Source of the DNA: an uncultured Alphaproteobacteria bacterium
GTDB taxonomy: Bacteria; Pseudomonadota; Alphaproteobacteria; CAAHEQ01; UBA3637
DNA length: 12,964 nt
Direction of reading: 5' to 3'
NCBI GenBank assembly: GCA_944391545.1
Contig: CALXTZ010000036.1
Location: forward strand, 1-12,964
In this document: positions 7,363 to 12,964 of the stretch, one piece after another
How the letters are laid out: every line of letters starts with the position of its first letter
How positions within the stretch are numbered: position 1 is the first letter of the stretch
Notes under the pieces: generated by a model
Databases searched by the model: none
What the model saw: only the letters and a program-made list of their open reading frames with translations
What the model was told of the DNA's origin: nothing
Translations under genes and position numbers: made by a program

Positions 7363-8715
7363 TTAACGCCCTTTGTTTTTTGTCAATGCCGTATTGGTAA
7401 TGGAAATTGAAACATCGTTTCCGCGCGTATATTCATCTGACAGAGCGTAGGACATCCCTTTGGCGGCAGTCGACGCCGAAACCGGCTCGTCTTTTTCTTC
7501 CGCACCCTTCAATGTTGTCTTTAAGGGAGAAGTCTTGGATTGTTCTTCCAATTTCGCCAATTCCTCCGCAGCTTTATCATAACCCTTACCGGCCAATTGT
7601 GTTAAAACAGCTTTATCTTGTTCTTTCACTCCGGCATCCATTGAGTTGACGTTATTTAACACCGCTTCAGATAAATTTCCTATTTGCTCATTCGTTCGAG
7701 CCACCTGTTCAGGCGTCTGTTCATCTTTAGCCACATCTTTCAGTGCAGACAAATCACCCTGCATTTTCTCGGCCGGCGTTGACTGTATCGTCGACGCTAA
7801 ACCTTCCTTATCCTTTGTATGCACATCAGCAAGGATCTTTTCCCCTAAATGATGAATCATATACTGCACTATTTCTGTGTGATGTTCCTTGGTTGCCAAT
7901 TTAAACGGCGTATTACCATCCTTATCCTTCGCATTCGTATCGGCACCGTGTTCAACAAGGTACTTCACAACGTCTGTATTACCTTCTTGACATGCCCAAT
8001 GCAACGGCGTACAGCCATCATTATTCTTAGCATTCACATCGGCACCGCATTCAACAAAGAACTCTACAACTTCTTTATTATTCCAGGCAATCCCTACATG
8101 CAATGGCGTATTGCCTTTCTTATCCTTTGCATTTATATCGGCACCGTGTTCAATAAGGTACTTCAAAACATCGTTATATAGAGCGCCAAAACCCGAAACT
8201 GCCATATGCAATGGTGTATTACCATCTTTATCTTTTGCGTTTATATCAGCCCCATGCTCAACAAGACAAGCCGAGACACTTATGTCCTGAGCTCCTTGAA
8301 TTGAAAAATGTAATGGTGTTTGTCCATTATTATCTTTTGCATTTATGTCAGTCGTATGCTTAACAAGATACTCTAACGCCTCTGATCTATCCAAAATAGT
8401 TACTGCTTCATGCAACGGAATCTGTCCTTGTCCATCCTTTACATTCGCTTTTCCTGCCTCAACAAGAGTCTCCATCATATATTCCCATGACGCATCTTTT
8501 TCCGCTGCTACTTCATAAAACAAACGTGTCCAAAGAGTCACTCCATTCTTATCCCTCGCATTGACATCGACTCCTCGATTCAACAAATCACAAACCTTAT
8601 CTATGGAAGCACTAAGCCAATCCAAACGGGGAACATTATTAGAACGCCCCACACCGTCGATATCCCTGTTATCGATGATACCATCTATATTCCTTTCCGG
8701 ATTAAACATACCCAT
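7363..8715 (-). CDS. Ankyrin-repeat protein, candidate secreted effector
   Basis: Numbering runs from the first in-frame ATG (8733). The better start is residue 7 (8715), because AGGAG (8727-8723) lies 7 bases before it; that gives 450 residues. Seven ankyrin repeats of 33-39 residues begin near 57, 96, 130, 164, 200, 233 and 266. They show the NAKDxxGNTPLHxA signature and the EHGAD turn. The C-terminal 150 residues (about 300-456) carry no repeats, look helical, are rich in Ala, Lys and Glu, and match nothing I recognise. There is no signal peptide or membrane span. Ankyrin repeats bind proteins. In host-associated Alphaproteobacteria and Legionella such proteins are often type IV effectors, and a coupling ATPase is encoded nearby, but secretion is inference. 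Repeats 3-6 are close to the family consensus, suggesting recent duplication. Transcription is from a promoter with a poly-G spacer. Confidence 0.85.
   Translation of the reverse strand: MGMFNPERNIDGIIDNRDIDGVGRSNNVPRLDWLSASIDKVCDLLNRGVDVNARDKNGVTLWTRLFYEVAAEKDASWEYMMETLVEAGKANVKDGQGQIPLHEAVTILDRSEALEYLVKHTTDINAKDNNGQTPLHFSIQGAQDISVSACLVEHGADINAKDKDGNTPLHMAVSGFGALYNDVLKYLIEHGADINAKDKKGNTPLHVGIAWNNKEVVEFFVECGADVNAKNNDGCTPLHWACQEGNTDVVKYLVEHGADTNAKDKDGNTPFKLATKEHHTEIVQYMIHHLGEKILADVHTKDKEGLASTIQSTPAEKMQGDLSALKDVAKDEQTPEQVARTNEQIGNLSEAVLNNVNSMDAGVKEQDKAVLTQLAGKGYDKAAEELAKLEEQSKTSPLKTTLKGAEEKDEPVSASTAAKGMSYALSDEYTRGNDVSISITNTALTKNKGR
7907..8390 (-). repeat. In-frame tandem DNA repeats coding ankyrin units
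   Basis: Similar blocks begin at about 7907, 8006, 8105, 8213 and 8315, with steps of 99, 99, 108 and 102 bases. All steps are multiples of three, so recombination between units would add or remove whole ankyrin repeats without a frameshift. Similarity is highest between the blocks at 7907 and 8105 (shared stretch around ATCGGCACCGTGTTCAA). Confidence 0.7.
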
Positions 8716-8773
8716 TTCCATTCTCCTTTTCATTTTTATTCACATGAAAGAATTCATCTCTTTCTCTTTTTCC

Positions 8774-8806
8774 ATTATACCATACCCCCCCCCCCCCCAG
8801 AGTCAA
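8774..8806 (-). promoter_or_regulatory. Ankyrin-gene promoter with a poly-G spacer (candidate phase-variable switch)
   Basis: Read on the minus strand: TTGACT (8806-8801), CT, 14 G (8798-8785), TATGG, then TATAAT (8779-8774), with TG one base before the -10. The spacer is 21 bases, four longer than optimal. Transcription would start near 8767 and give a leader of about 50 bases ending in the AGGAG site. Homopolymer G runs between -35 and -10 are known phase-variation devices, for example Neisseria porA. The -35 also overlaps a GANTC site (8800-8804). Confidence 0.65.
8785..8798. repeat. Homopolymer tract, 14 C on the plus strand
   Basis: An uninterrupted run of 14 C (14 G on the ankyrin coding strand) in the uvrA/ankyrin intergenic region. 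It is the longest homopolymer seen in the window and stands out in otherwise AT-rich DNA. Such runs slip readily in replication and also in sequencing, so the true count may vary. Confidence 0.97.
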
Positions 8807-8885
8807 GACTTTTTTACATAAGTCCCCACTTTCGGTTATCGGTTAAAAGATATCCGTTGATTTTGGAATTTTATACGCTTTCATA

Positions 8886-8914
8886 TTGATTTTTCGGTTT
8901 CAATTTGATATACT
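8886..8914 (+). promoter_or_regulatory. Sigma-70 type promoter of uvrA
   Basis: TTGATT (8886-8891) and TATACT (8909-8914) are separated by 17 bases. The start would fall near 8921. GAGG (8931-8934), 10 bases before the ATG at 8945, serves as ribosome-binding site. I found no alphaproteobacterial LexA box (GTTC-N7-GTTC) between the ankyrin start and uvrA. Confidence 0.65.
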
Positions 8915-8944
8915 TTTTTAAAAAGAAATAGAGGAATTCAAAAC

Positions 8945-11731
8945 ATGTCTGCTTACATTAAAATCCGGGGTGCCCGCGAGCACAACCTGAAAAACGTTGA
9001 TGTTGATATCCCCAAAGACCAATTGGTGGTTATTACGGGATTGTCGGGTTCCGGGAAATCTTCCCTGGCGTTCGACACAATTTATGCCGAAGGCCAACGT
9101 CGGTATGTCGAAAGCTTGTCCGCTTATGCGCGTCAATTTTTGGAATTAATGAAAAAACCGGATGTCGATTTGATTGAAGGATTGTCTCCGGCCATTTCCA
9201 TCGAACAAAAAACAACGTCCAAAAATCCGCGCTCCACCGTCGGAACCGTAACCGAAATTTATGATTACATGCGTCTGTTGTGGGCACGTGTCGGTGTTCC
9301 TTATTCGCCCGCAACCGGTCTGCCGATTGAAAGCCAAACCGTTACCCAAATGGTCGATCGTATTCAAGCCCTTCCCGAAGGCAGTAAAATCTATATTCTG
9401 GCACCGGTCGTCCGCGGTCGCAAAGGAGAATATAAAAAAGAAATCAAAGAATGGCAGAAAAAGGGATTTAACCGTTTAAAAATCGACGGAACCCTCTATG
9501 AAATCGCCGATGTACCGGAACTCAACAAAAACAATAAACACGATATTGATATTTTGGTGGACCGATTAGTCATTAAACCGGATTTACAACCGCGAATTGC
9601 TTCCTCCGTTGAAACAGCGTTGGACTTATCCGACGGATTGGTCACGGTTGAAAATTTAACGGACAACAGCAGCTTTTTGCTGTCTTCCAAATTTGCCTGC
9701 CCCGTTTCCGGATTTACGATTGCGGAAATCGAACCGCGTATTTTTTCGTTCAATAATCCGCACGGTGCTTGTCCGGCCTGCGACGGTCTGGGTGTCAAAT
9801 TATACGTTGATCCCGAATTGGTCGTCCCGGATAAAACCAAATCTCTGCGAAACGGAGCCATTGCGCCTTGGACATCATCCAGCGGAGAAATGTATCAATG
9901 GTACGGGTATGCGCTCAATCACATTGTCCGATTATTTCATATTGATCCGGACACACCGTGGAAAGACTTGCCGTTAGACGTTCAGCAGGCTATTTTATTC
10001 GGAACAACCAAATCACGCGGTTATGAAGGCGTTATTCCGAACATGGAACGGCGGTATTTGGAAACGGATTCAGATTGGATGCGCGAAGAAATTGCAAAAT
10101 TCCAAAATAATGCGCCTTGTGAAGTTTGCCACGGCGAACGATTAAAACCCGAAGCTTTATGTGTCAAAATCGACGGCAAAAATATTTCACAGGCAACACA
10201 TCAATCCATTGAATCGGCTTTGAAATGGTTCAGCGCCGTCAATCAAACGTTGTCCGAAAAAGACAATGAAATTGCCAGCCGGATTTTGAAAGAAATCAAT
10301 GAACGGCTGACTTTTTTGAACAATGTCGGATTGGGGTATTTGTCTCTTGACCGGATGAGCGGCACACTCTCGGGCGGAGAAAGCCAACGCATCCGTTTAG
10401 CCTCCCAAATCGGTTCGGGCCTGACCGGCGTTTTATATGTGTTGGATGAACCGTCTATCGGGCTTCACCAAAAAGACAACGACCGTTTGTTGGCCACCTT
10501 GCAACATTTAAAAGCGCTCGGCAATACCGTTATTGTGGTCGAACATGATGAAGATGCCATTCGCTCGGCCGACTATGTCGTTGATATGGGCCCGGAAGCC
10601 GGTTCTCACGGAGGTAAAATCGTCGCCGAAGGAACGCCTCAACAAATCATTGACAACCCGTTAAGCACCACCGGCCAATATTTATCCGGCATGCGCCAAA
10701 TTGCCGTGCCGGCTGTTCGTCGCAAAGGCAACGGGAAAAAGCTGACCATCAAAGGCGCGAAAGCCAACAACCTGAAAAATGTCACGGTTGATATTCCTTT
10801 GGGAACGTTAACATGTGTCACGGGTGTTTCGGGCGGCGGAAAGTCTTCTTTGATTATTGAAACGCTTTACAAAGGCATCTCGAAGATTTTAAATAAATCG
10901 CGCGATTTACCGGGTCCTCATGATAAAATCATCGGGGTCGGGCAAATTGATAAAATTATTGACATTGATCAAAGCCCGATCGGGCGGACGCCTCGTTCCA
11001 ATCCGGCGACATACACGGGCATGTTTACGCCTATTCGCGAATGGTTTGCCGGTTTGCCGGAAGCGAAAGCCAGAGGATACAAAGCCGGGCGGTTTTCTTT
11101 TAACGTCAAAGGCGGTCGATGCGAAGCTTGCCAAGGCGACGGCGTTTTAAAAATTGAAATGCACTTTTTACCGGATGTTTATGTCCAATGCGATCAATGT
11201 CAAGGACAACGATACAACCGCGAAACACTGGAAGTAACTTATAAAGGCAAATCCATTGCCGACCTATTGGATATGACGGTCGACGACGCCCATGAATTTT
11301 TCAGTGCCATGCCGTCTATTCGGGACAAGTGCGAATTATTGCGCCGGGTCGGGCTGGGCTACATCAAACTGGGCCAATCGGCAACGACTTTATCGGGCGG
11401 AGAAGCGCAACGAATTAAATTGGCTAAAGAACTGTCTCGGCGCGCCACGGGCAAAACGCTTTATATTTTGGACGAACCGACAACAGGCTTGCATTTTGCC
11501 GATATCCAAAAGCTGTTGGACGTTTTGCATGCGCTGGTGGATCAAGGCAACACCGTGGTTGTCATTGAACACAATTTGGATGTGATTAAAACGGCTGACC
11601 ACATTATCGATTTAGGCCCGGAAGGCGGCGACAAAGGCGGCCAAATCGTAGCCATCGGAACGCCGGAGGAAATTGCCGCCTGCCCCGAAAGTTATACCGG
11701 CCAATATTTAAGAAAGATGCTCAAGAAATAA
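8945..11731 (+). CDS. uvrA: UvrABC excinuclease subunit A
   Basis: UvrA is the damage-recognition ATPase of nucleotide excision repair; it loads UvrB onto lesions. The 928 residues compare with about 940 in E. coli. The first ABC half has Walker A GLSGSGKS (32-39) and the signature LSGGESQRIRLA followed by YVLDEPSIGLH. The second half has GVSGGGKS (627-634), LSGGEAQRIKLA and YILDEPTTGLH. The first zinc module reads CPVSG...CPAC (C252, S255, C276, C279), so one cysteine of the E. coli-type four is serine. I recall the CPVSGF form from other alphaproteobacterial UvrA proteins. The C-terminal zinc module (CEAC...CDQC) is intact, with the flanking QGDGVLKIEMHFLPDVYV segment. The start follows GAGG by 10 bases and the sequence begins with the standard IKIRGAREHNLKNVD. 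It has its own promoter and terminator, so it is probably a single-gene unit. Confidence 0.98.
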   Translation: MSAYIKIRGAREHNLKNVDVDIPKDQLVVITGLSGSGKSSLAFDTIYAEGQRRYVESLSAYARQFLELMKKPDVDLIEGLSPAISIEQKTTSKNPRSTVGTVTEIYDYMRLLWARVGVPYSPATGLPIESQTVTQMVDRIQALPEGSKIYILAPVVRGRKGEYKKEIKEWQKKGFNRLKIDGTLYEIADVPELNKNNKHDIDILVDRLVIKPDLQPRIASSVETALDLSDGLVTVENLTDNSSFLLSSKFACPVSGFTIAEIEPRIFSFNNPHGACPACDGLGVKLYVDPELVVPDKTKSLRNGAIAPWTSSSGEMYQWYGYALNHIVRLFHIDPDTPWKDLPLDVQQAILFGTTKSRGYEGVIPNMERRYLETDSDWMREEIAKFQNNAPCEVCHGERLKPEALCVKIDGKNISQATHQSIESALKWFSAVNQTLSEKDNEIASRILKEINERLTFLNNVGLGYLSLDRMSGTLSGGESQRIRLASQIGSGLTGVLYVLDEPSIGLHQKDNDRLLATLQHLKALGNTVIVVEHDEDAIRSADYVVDMGPEAGSHGGKIVAEGTPQQIIDNPLSTTGQYLSGMRQIAVPAVRRKGNGKKLTIKGAKANNLKNVTVDIPLGTLTCVTGVSGGGKSSLIIETLYKGISKILNKSRDLPGPHDKIIGVGQIDKIIDIDQSPIGRTPRSNPATYTGMFTPIREWFAGLPEAKARGYKAGRFSFNVKGGRCEACQGDGVLKIEMHFLPDVYVQCDQCQGQRYNRETLEVTYKGKSIADLLDMTVDDAHEFFSAMPSIRDKCELLRRVGLGYIKLGQSATTLSGGEAQRIKLAKELSRRATGKTLYILDEPTTGLHFADIQKLLDVLHALVDQGNTVVVIEHNLDVIKTADHIIDLGPEGGDKGGQIVAIGTPEEIAACPESYTGQYLRKMLKK

Positions 11732-11735
11732 AACC

Positions 11736-11765
11736 TCTCCGGCCCATATCGTGCCGGAGATTTTT
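11736..11765 (+). terminator. Rho-independent terminator of uvrA
   Basis: TCTCCGGC (11736-11743) pairs perfectly with GCCGGAGA (11753-11760) across a 9-base loop, followed by five T (11761-11765). It begins 4 bases after the uvrA stop. Its position rules out GTG 11751 as the rnhB start on mechanistic grounds. Confidence 0.88.
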
Positions 11766-11797
11766 AGAAAAAACACTTTTCTCGGGTCGAACATTAT

Positions 11798-11805
11798 GGT
11801 ATACA
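11798..11805 (+). promoter_or_regulatory. Possible extended -10 promoter of rnhB (leaderless)
   Basis: TGGTATACA (TG at 11797-11798, hexamer TATACA 11800-11805) resembles the extended -10 boxes of the ankyrin and pentapeptide genes. No good -35 is seen at 17 bases (TTTTCT). The start would fall at about 11811-11812, right at the chosen ATG. No ribosome-binding site is suitably spaced. Confidence 0.4.
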
Positions 11806-11810
11806 AGGTT

Positions 11811-12449
11811 ATGCCTGATTTTAAAATTGAAAACAGCTTGAATATAAACGGATGGATCGCCGGCGTGGATGAAGCCGGGCGCGGGCCGTGGGCCGGGCCG
11901 GTTGTTGCCGGAGCGGTTTGTTTCCCTGATTTAAAAATCGCGGATGAATTAGCACCGCTGATAAATGATTCCAAAAAACTAACGCCTAAAAAACGGGAAA
12001 AAGTCTTTGATTTGCTGCAAACCTGCGGGGCTTATATCGGGGTCGGACAAGCCGGCGTCGACGAAATTGATTCCCTCAATATCTTACAGGCAACGTTTCT
12101 GGCGATGCATCGGGCTGTCAGTCAAATTCACGAAAAACATCCCCTCGCCTTTACGTTAATTGACGGCAACCGCCTTCCCAAATCCGGTTGGCCTTGGCCG
12201 GCAAAAGCTGTCATCGACGGTGACGCTTTAAGTCTTTCCATCGCAGCCGGTTCCATCATTGCCAAAGTAACGCGAGACCGCATCATGTGTTGCCTTGCCG
12301 AAGAATTCCCGATGTACGGTTGGGAAAAAAATGCCGGGTACGGTGCGCCGGCTCATATTGCCGGATTGCAACAATACGGCATAACGCCTCATCATCGAAA
12401 ATCGTATGCGCCGATTGCTAAAATAATCCAATCTGCCAAGGGGTTATAA
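11811..12449 (+). CDS. rnhB: Ribonuclease HII
   Basis: RNase HII nicks the RNA strand of RNA-DNA hybrids and starts removal of single ribonucleotides from DNA. From ATG 11811 the protein has 212 residues, normal for the family. The active-site motif GVDEAGRGPWAGP gives D20 and E21, LIDGN gives D118, and VIDGDAL gives D138, so all four carboxylates are present. GSIIAKVTRD and NAGYGAPAH are also family-typical. The start is chosen because the protein then begins MPDF, which I recall as the common alphaproteobacterial N-terminus. ATG 11796 (five residues longer) is possible; GTG 11751 lies within the uvrA terminator and is unlikely. The gene stands between uvrA and ccrM in the same direction but is separated from uvrA by a terminator. 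Confidence 0.95.
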   Translation: MPDFKIENSLNINGWIAGVDEAGRGPWAGPVVAGAVCFPDLKIADELAPLINDSKKLTPKKREKVFDLLQTCGAYIGVGQAGVDEIDSLNILQATFLAMHRAVSQIHEKHPLAFTLIDGNRLPKSGWPWPAKAVIDGDALSLSIAAGSIIAKVTRDRIMCCLAEEFPMYGWEKNAGYGAPAHIAGLQQYGITPHHRKSYAPIAKIIQSAKGL

Positions 12450-12456
12450 TTTTTTT

Positions 12457-12468
12457 CGACTCGAGTCG
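12457..12468. promoter_or_regulatory. Perfect palindrome with two adjacent GANTC sites upstream of ccrM
   Basis: CGACTCGAGTCG is a perfect 12-base palindrome holding GACTC (12458-12462) and GAGTC (12463-12467), both matching the CcrM target GANTC. T runs lie on both sides (12450-12456 and 12469-12473), so as RNA it could also form a short 4-bp hairpin before five U, a weak terminator for rnhB. In Caulobacter the ccrM promoter region carries GANTC sites linked to its methylation-dependent control. Confidence 0.55.
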
Positions 12469-12474
12469 TTTTTG

Positions 12475-12504
12475 TTAACAAAATAGTTACCTTTGCCCTA
12501 TAGA
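12475..12504 (+). promoter_or_regulatory. Possible ccrM promoter with degenerate CtrA-like site
   Basis: TTAA (12475-12478) followed after 8 bases by TTAC (12487-12490) resembles a degenerate CtrA box (TTAA-N7-TTAA), and TATAGA (12499-12504) could be the -10. Caulobacter ccrM is CtrA-activated. The match is imperfect in both spacing and sequence, so this is a weak call. Confidence 0.28.
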
Positions 12505-12544
12505 CTGATGTTTATTAACGAAGTCAATTGAAAAAGGGGTCCAA

Positions 12545-12964
12545 ATGTCATCGCTGAAACTGAATTCTATTTACCAAGGCGACTGTATCGAAATTATGAA
12601 TGCACTGCCGGAAAAATCGGTTGATGTCATTTTCGCGGATCCGCCCTACAATATGCAGTTAGGCGGAGATTTAACCCGGCCGGACAGCTCTTTGGTTGAC
12701 GGCGTAACGGATGAGTGGGATCAATTCGAAAGCTTTCGGACATACGATCAATTCACGCATGACTGGATGAAAGCCGCACGCCGAATTTTAAAAGACAACG
12801 GAACCATGTGGGTCATCGGTTCTTATCATAACATTTTCCGCGTCGGATGTCAGATTCAAGATATGGGCTTTTGGATTTTAAACGACATTATCTGGGCCAA
12901 AACGAACCCGATGCCGAATTTTAAAGGAACACGGTTCACGAATGCTCATGAAACGCTCATTTGG
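12545..12964 (+). CDS. ccrM: CcrM-type adenine DNA methyltransferase (GANTC), 5' part
   Basis: The cell-cycle methyltransferase of Alphaproteobacteria methylates the adenine of GANTC and thereby controls promoters as the replication fork passes. 140 residues are visible and the frame runs off the window. Near the start is QGDCIEIMNALPEKSVDVIF, followed by the catalytic motif DPPY (D32-Y35) and YNMQLGGDLTRPDSSLVDGV, then WVIGSYHNIFRVG and KTNPMPNFKGTRFTNAHETL. These stretches are characteristic of CcrM and not only of beta-class N6-adenine methyltransferases in general. The SAM-binding FxGxG motif would lie in the missing C-terminal part in this class. AAGGGG (12534-12539) stands 5 bases before the ATG. 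GANTC specificity is inferred from the family. Confidence 0.95.
   Translation, partial: MSSLKLNSIYQGDCIEIMNALPEKSVDVIFADPPYNMQLGGDLTRPDSSLVDGVTDEWDQFESFRTYDQFTHDWMKAARRILKDNGTMWVIGSYHNIFRVGCQIQDMGFWILNDIIWAKTNPMPNFKGTRFTNAHETLIW

Noticed and set aside
7907..8390. Regularly spaced repeats that could suggest a CRISPR array
   Set aside because: The units are about 100 bases, diverged, in frame, and encode ankyrin repeats.
8799..8810. AGTCAAGACT inverted repeat as an operator
   Set aside because: Arms of only four bases; it is explained by the -35 box and the GANTC site.
4114..8944. Insertion sequence, integrase or attachment repeats bounding the accessory block
   Set aside because: No transposase or integrase reading frame and no matching direct repeats were found at the borders.
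11751..11810. GTG 11751 or ATG 11796 as rnhB start
   Set aside because: GTG 11751 lies in the uvrA terminator hairpin. ATG 11796 precedes the putative -10 and adds residues before the typical MPDF start.

Overview
The window is a stretch of an alphaproteobacterial chromosome, judged from protein content only. Core genes recA (3' part), alaS, uvrA, rnhB and ccrM (5' part) are intact where visible. The ccrM product is a clear CcrM-type (GANTC) adenine methyltransferase, which argues for a non-Rickettsiales alphaproteobacterium. UvrA carries a CPVSGF form of its first zinc module that I associate with this class. Base composition is moderate, near 45-47% GC by eye, with a more AT-rich ankyrin gene. 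A gut- or host-associated lineage is plausible but not proven.

Layout. Bases 2-760: the RecA C-terminal two thirds, ended by a strong terminator at 781-811. The loop of that terminator holds the -35 box of the alaS promoter. Bases 854-4117: alaS and a LOG/TIGR00730-type protein 9 bases apart, probably one operon. Bases 4114-8715, minus strand: an accessory block. In transcription order it is an ankyrin-repeat protein with its own promoter and terminator, then a pentapeptide-repeat protein with a basic tail, whose stop codon directly abuts the start of a VirD4/TraG-type coupling ATPase. The block meets the LOG gene tail to tail, with overlapping stop codons. Bases 8945-11731: uvrA with its own promoter and terminator. 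Bases 11811-12449: rnhB. Bases 12545 to the end: ccrM, preceded by a palindrome that contains two GANTC sites.

The most striking structure is the ankyrin-gene promoter. A good -35 (TTGACT) and an extended -10 (TGGTATAAT) are separated by a run of 14 G on the coding strand, giving a 21-base spacer. This is the architecture of a slipped-strand, phase-variable promoter: losing about 4 G would restore a 17-base spacer. The -35 box also overlaps a GANTC site, the expected target of the methyltransferase encoded in the same window.

Together the minus-strand block reads as a candidate type IV secretion-linked effector module: a coupling ATPase, a tightly coupled pentapeptide partner and a switchable ankyrin protein. 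No channel genes (VirB-like), relaxase, integrase or insertion sequence are visible here. The functional link between the three genes is inference from position, family and promoter likeness.
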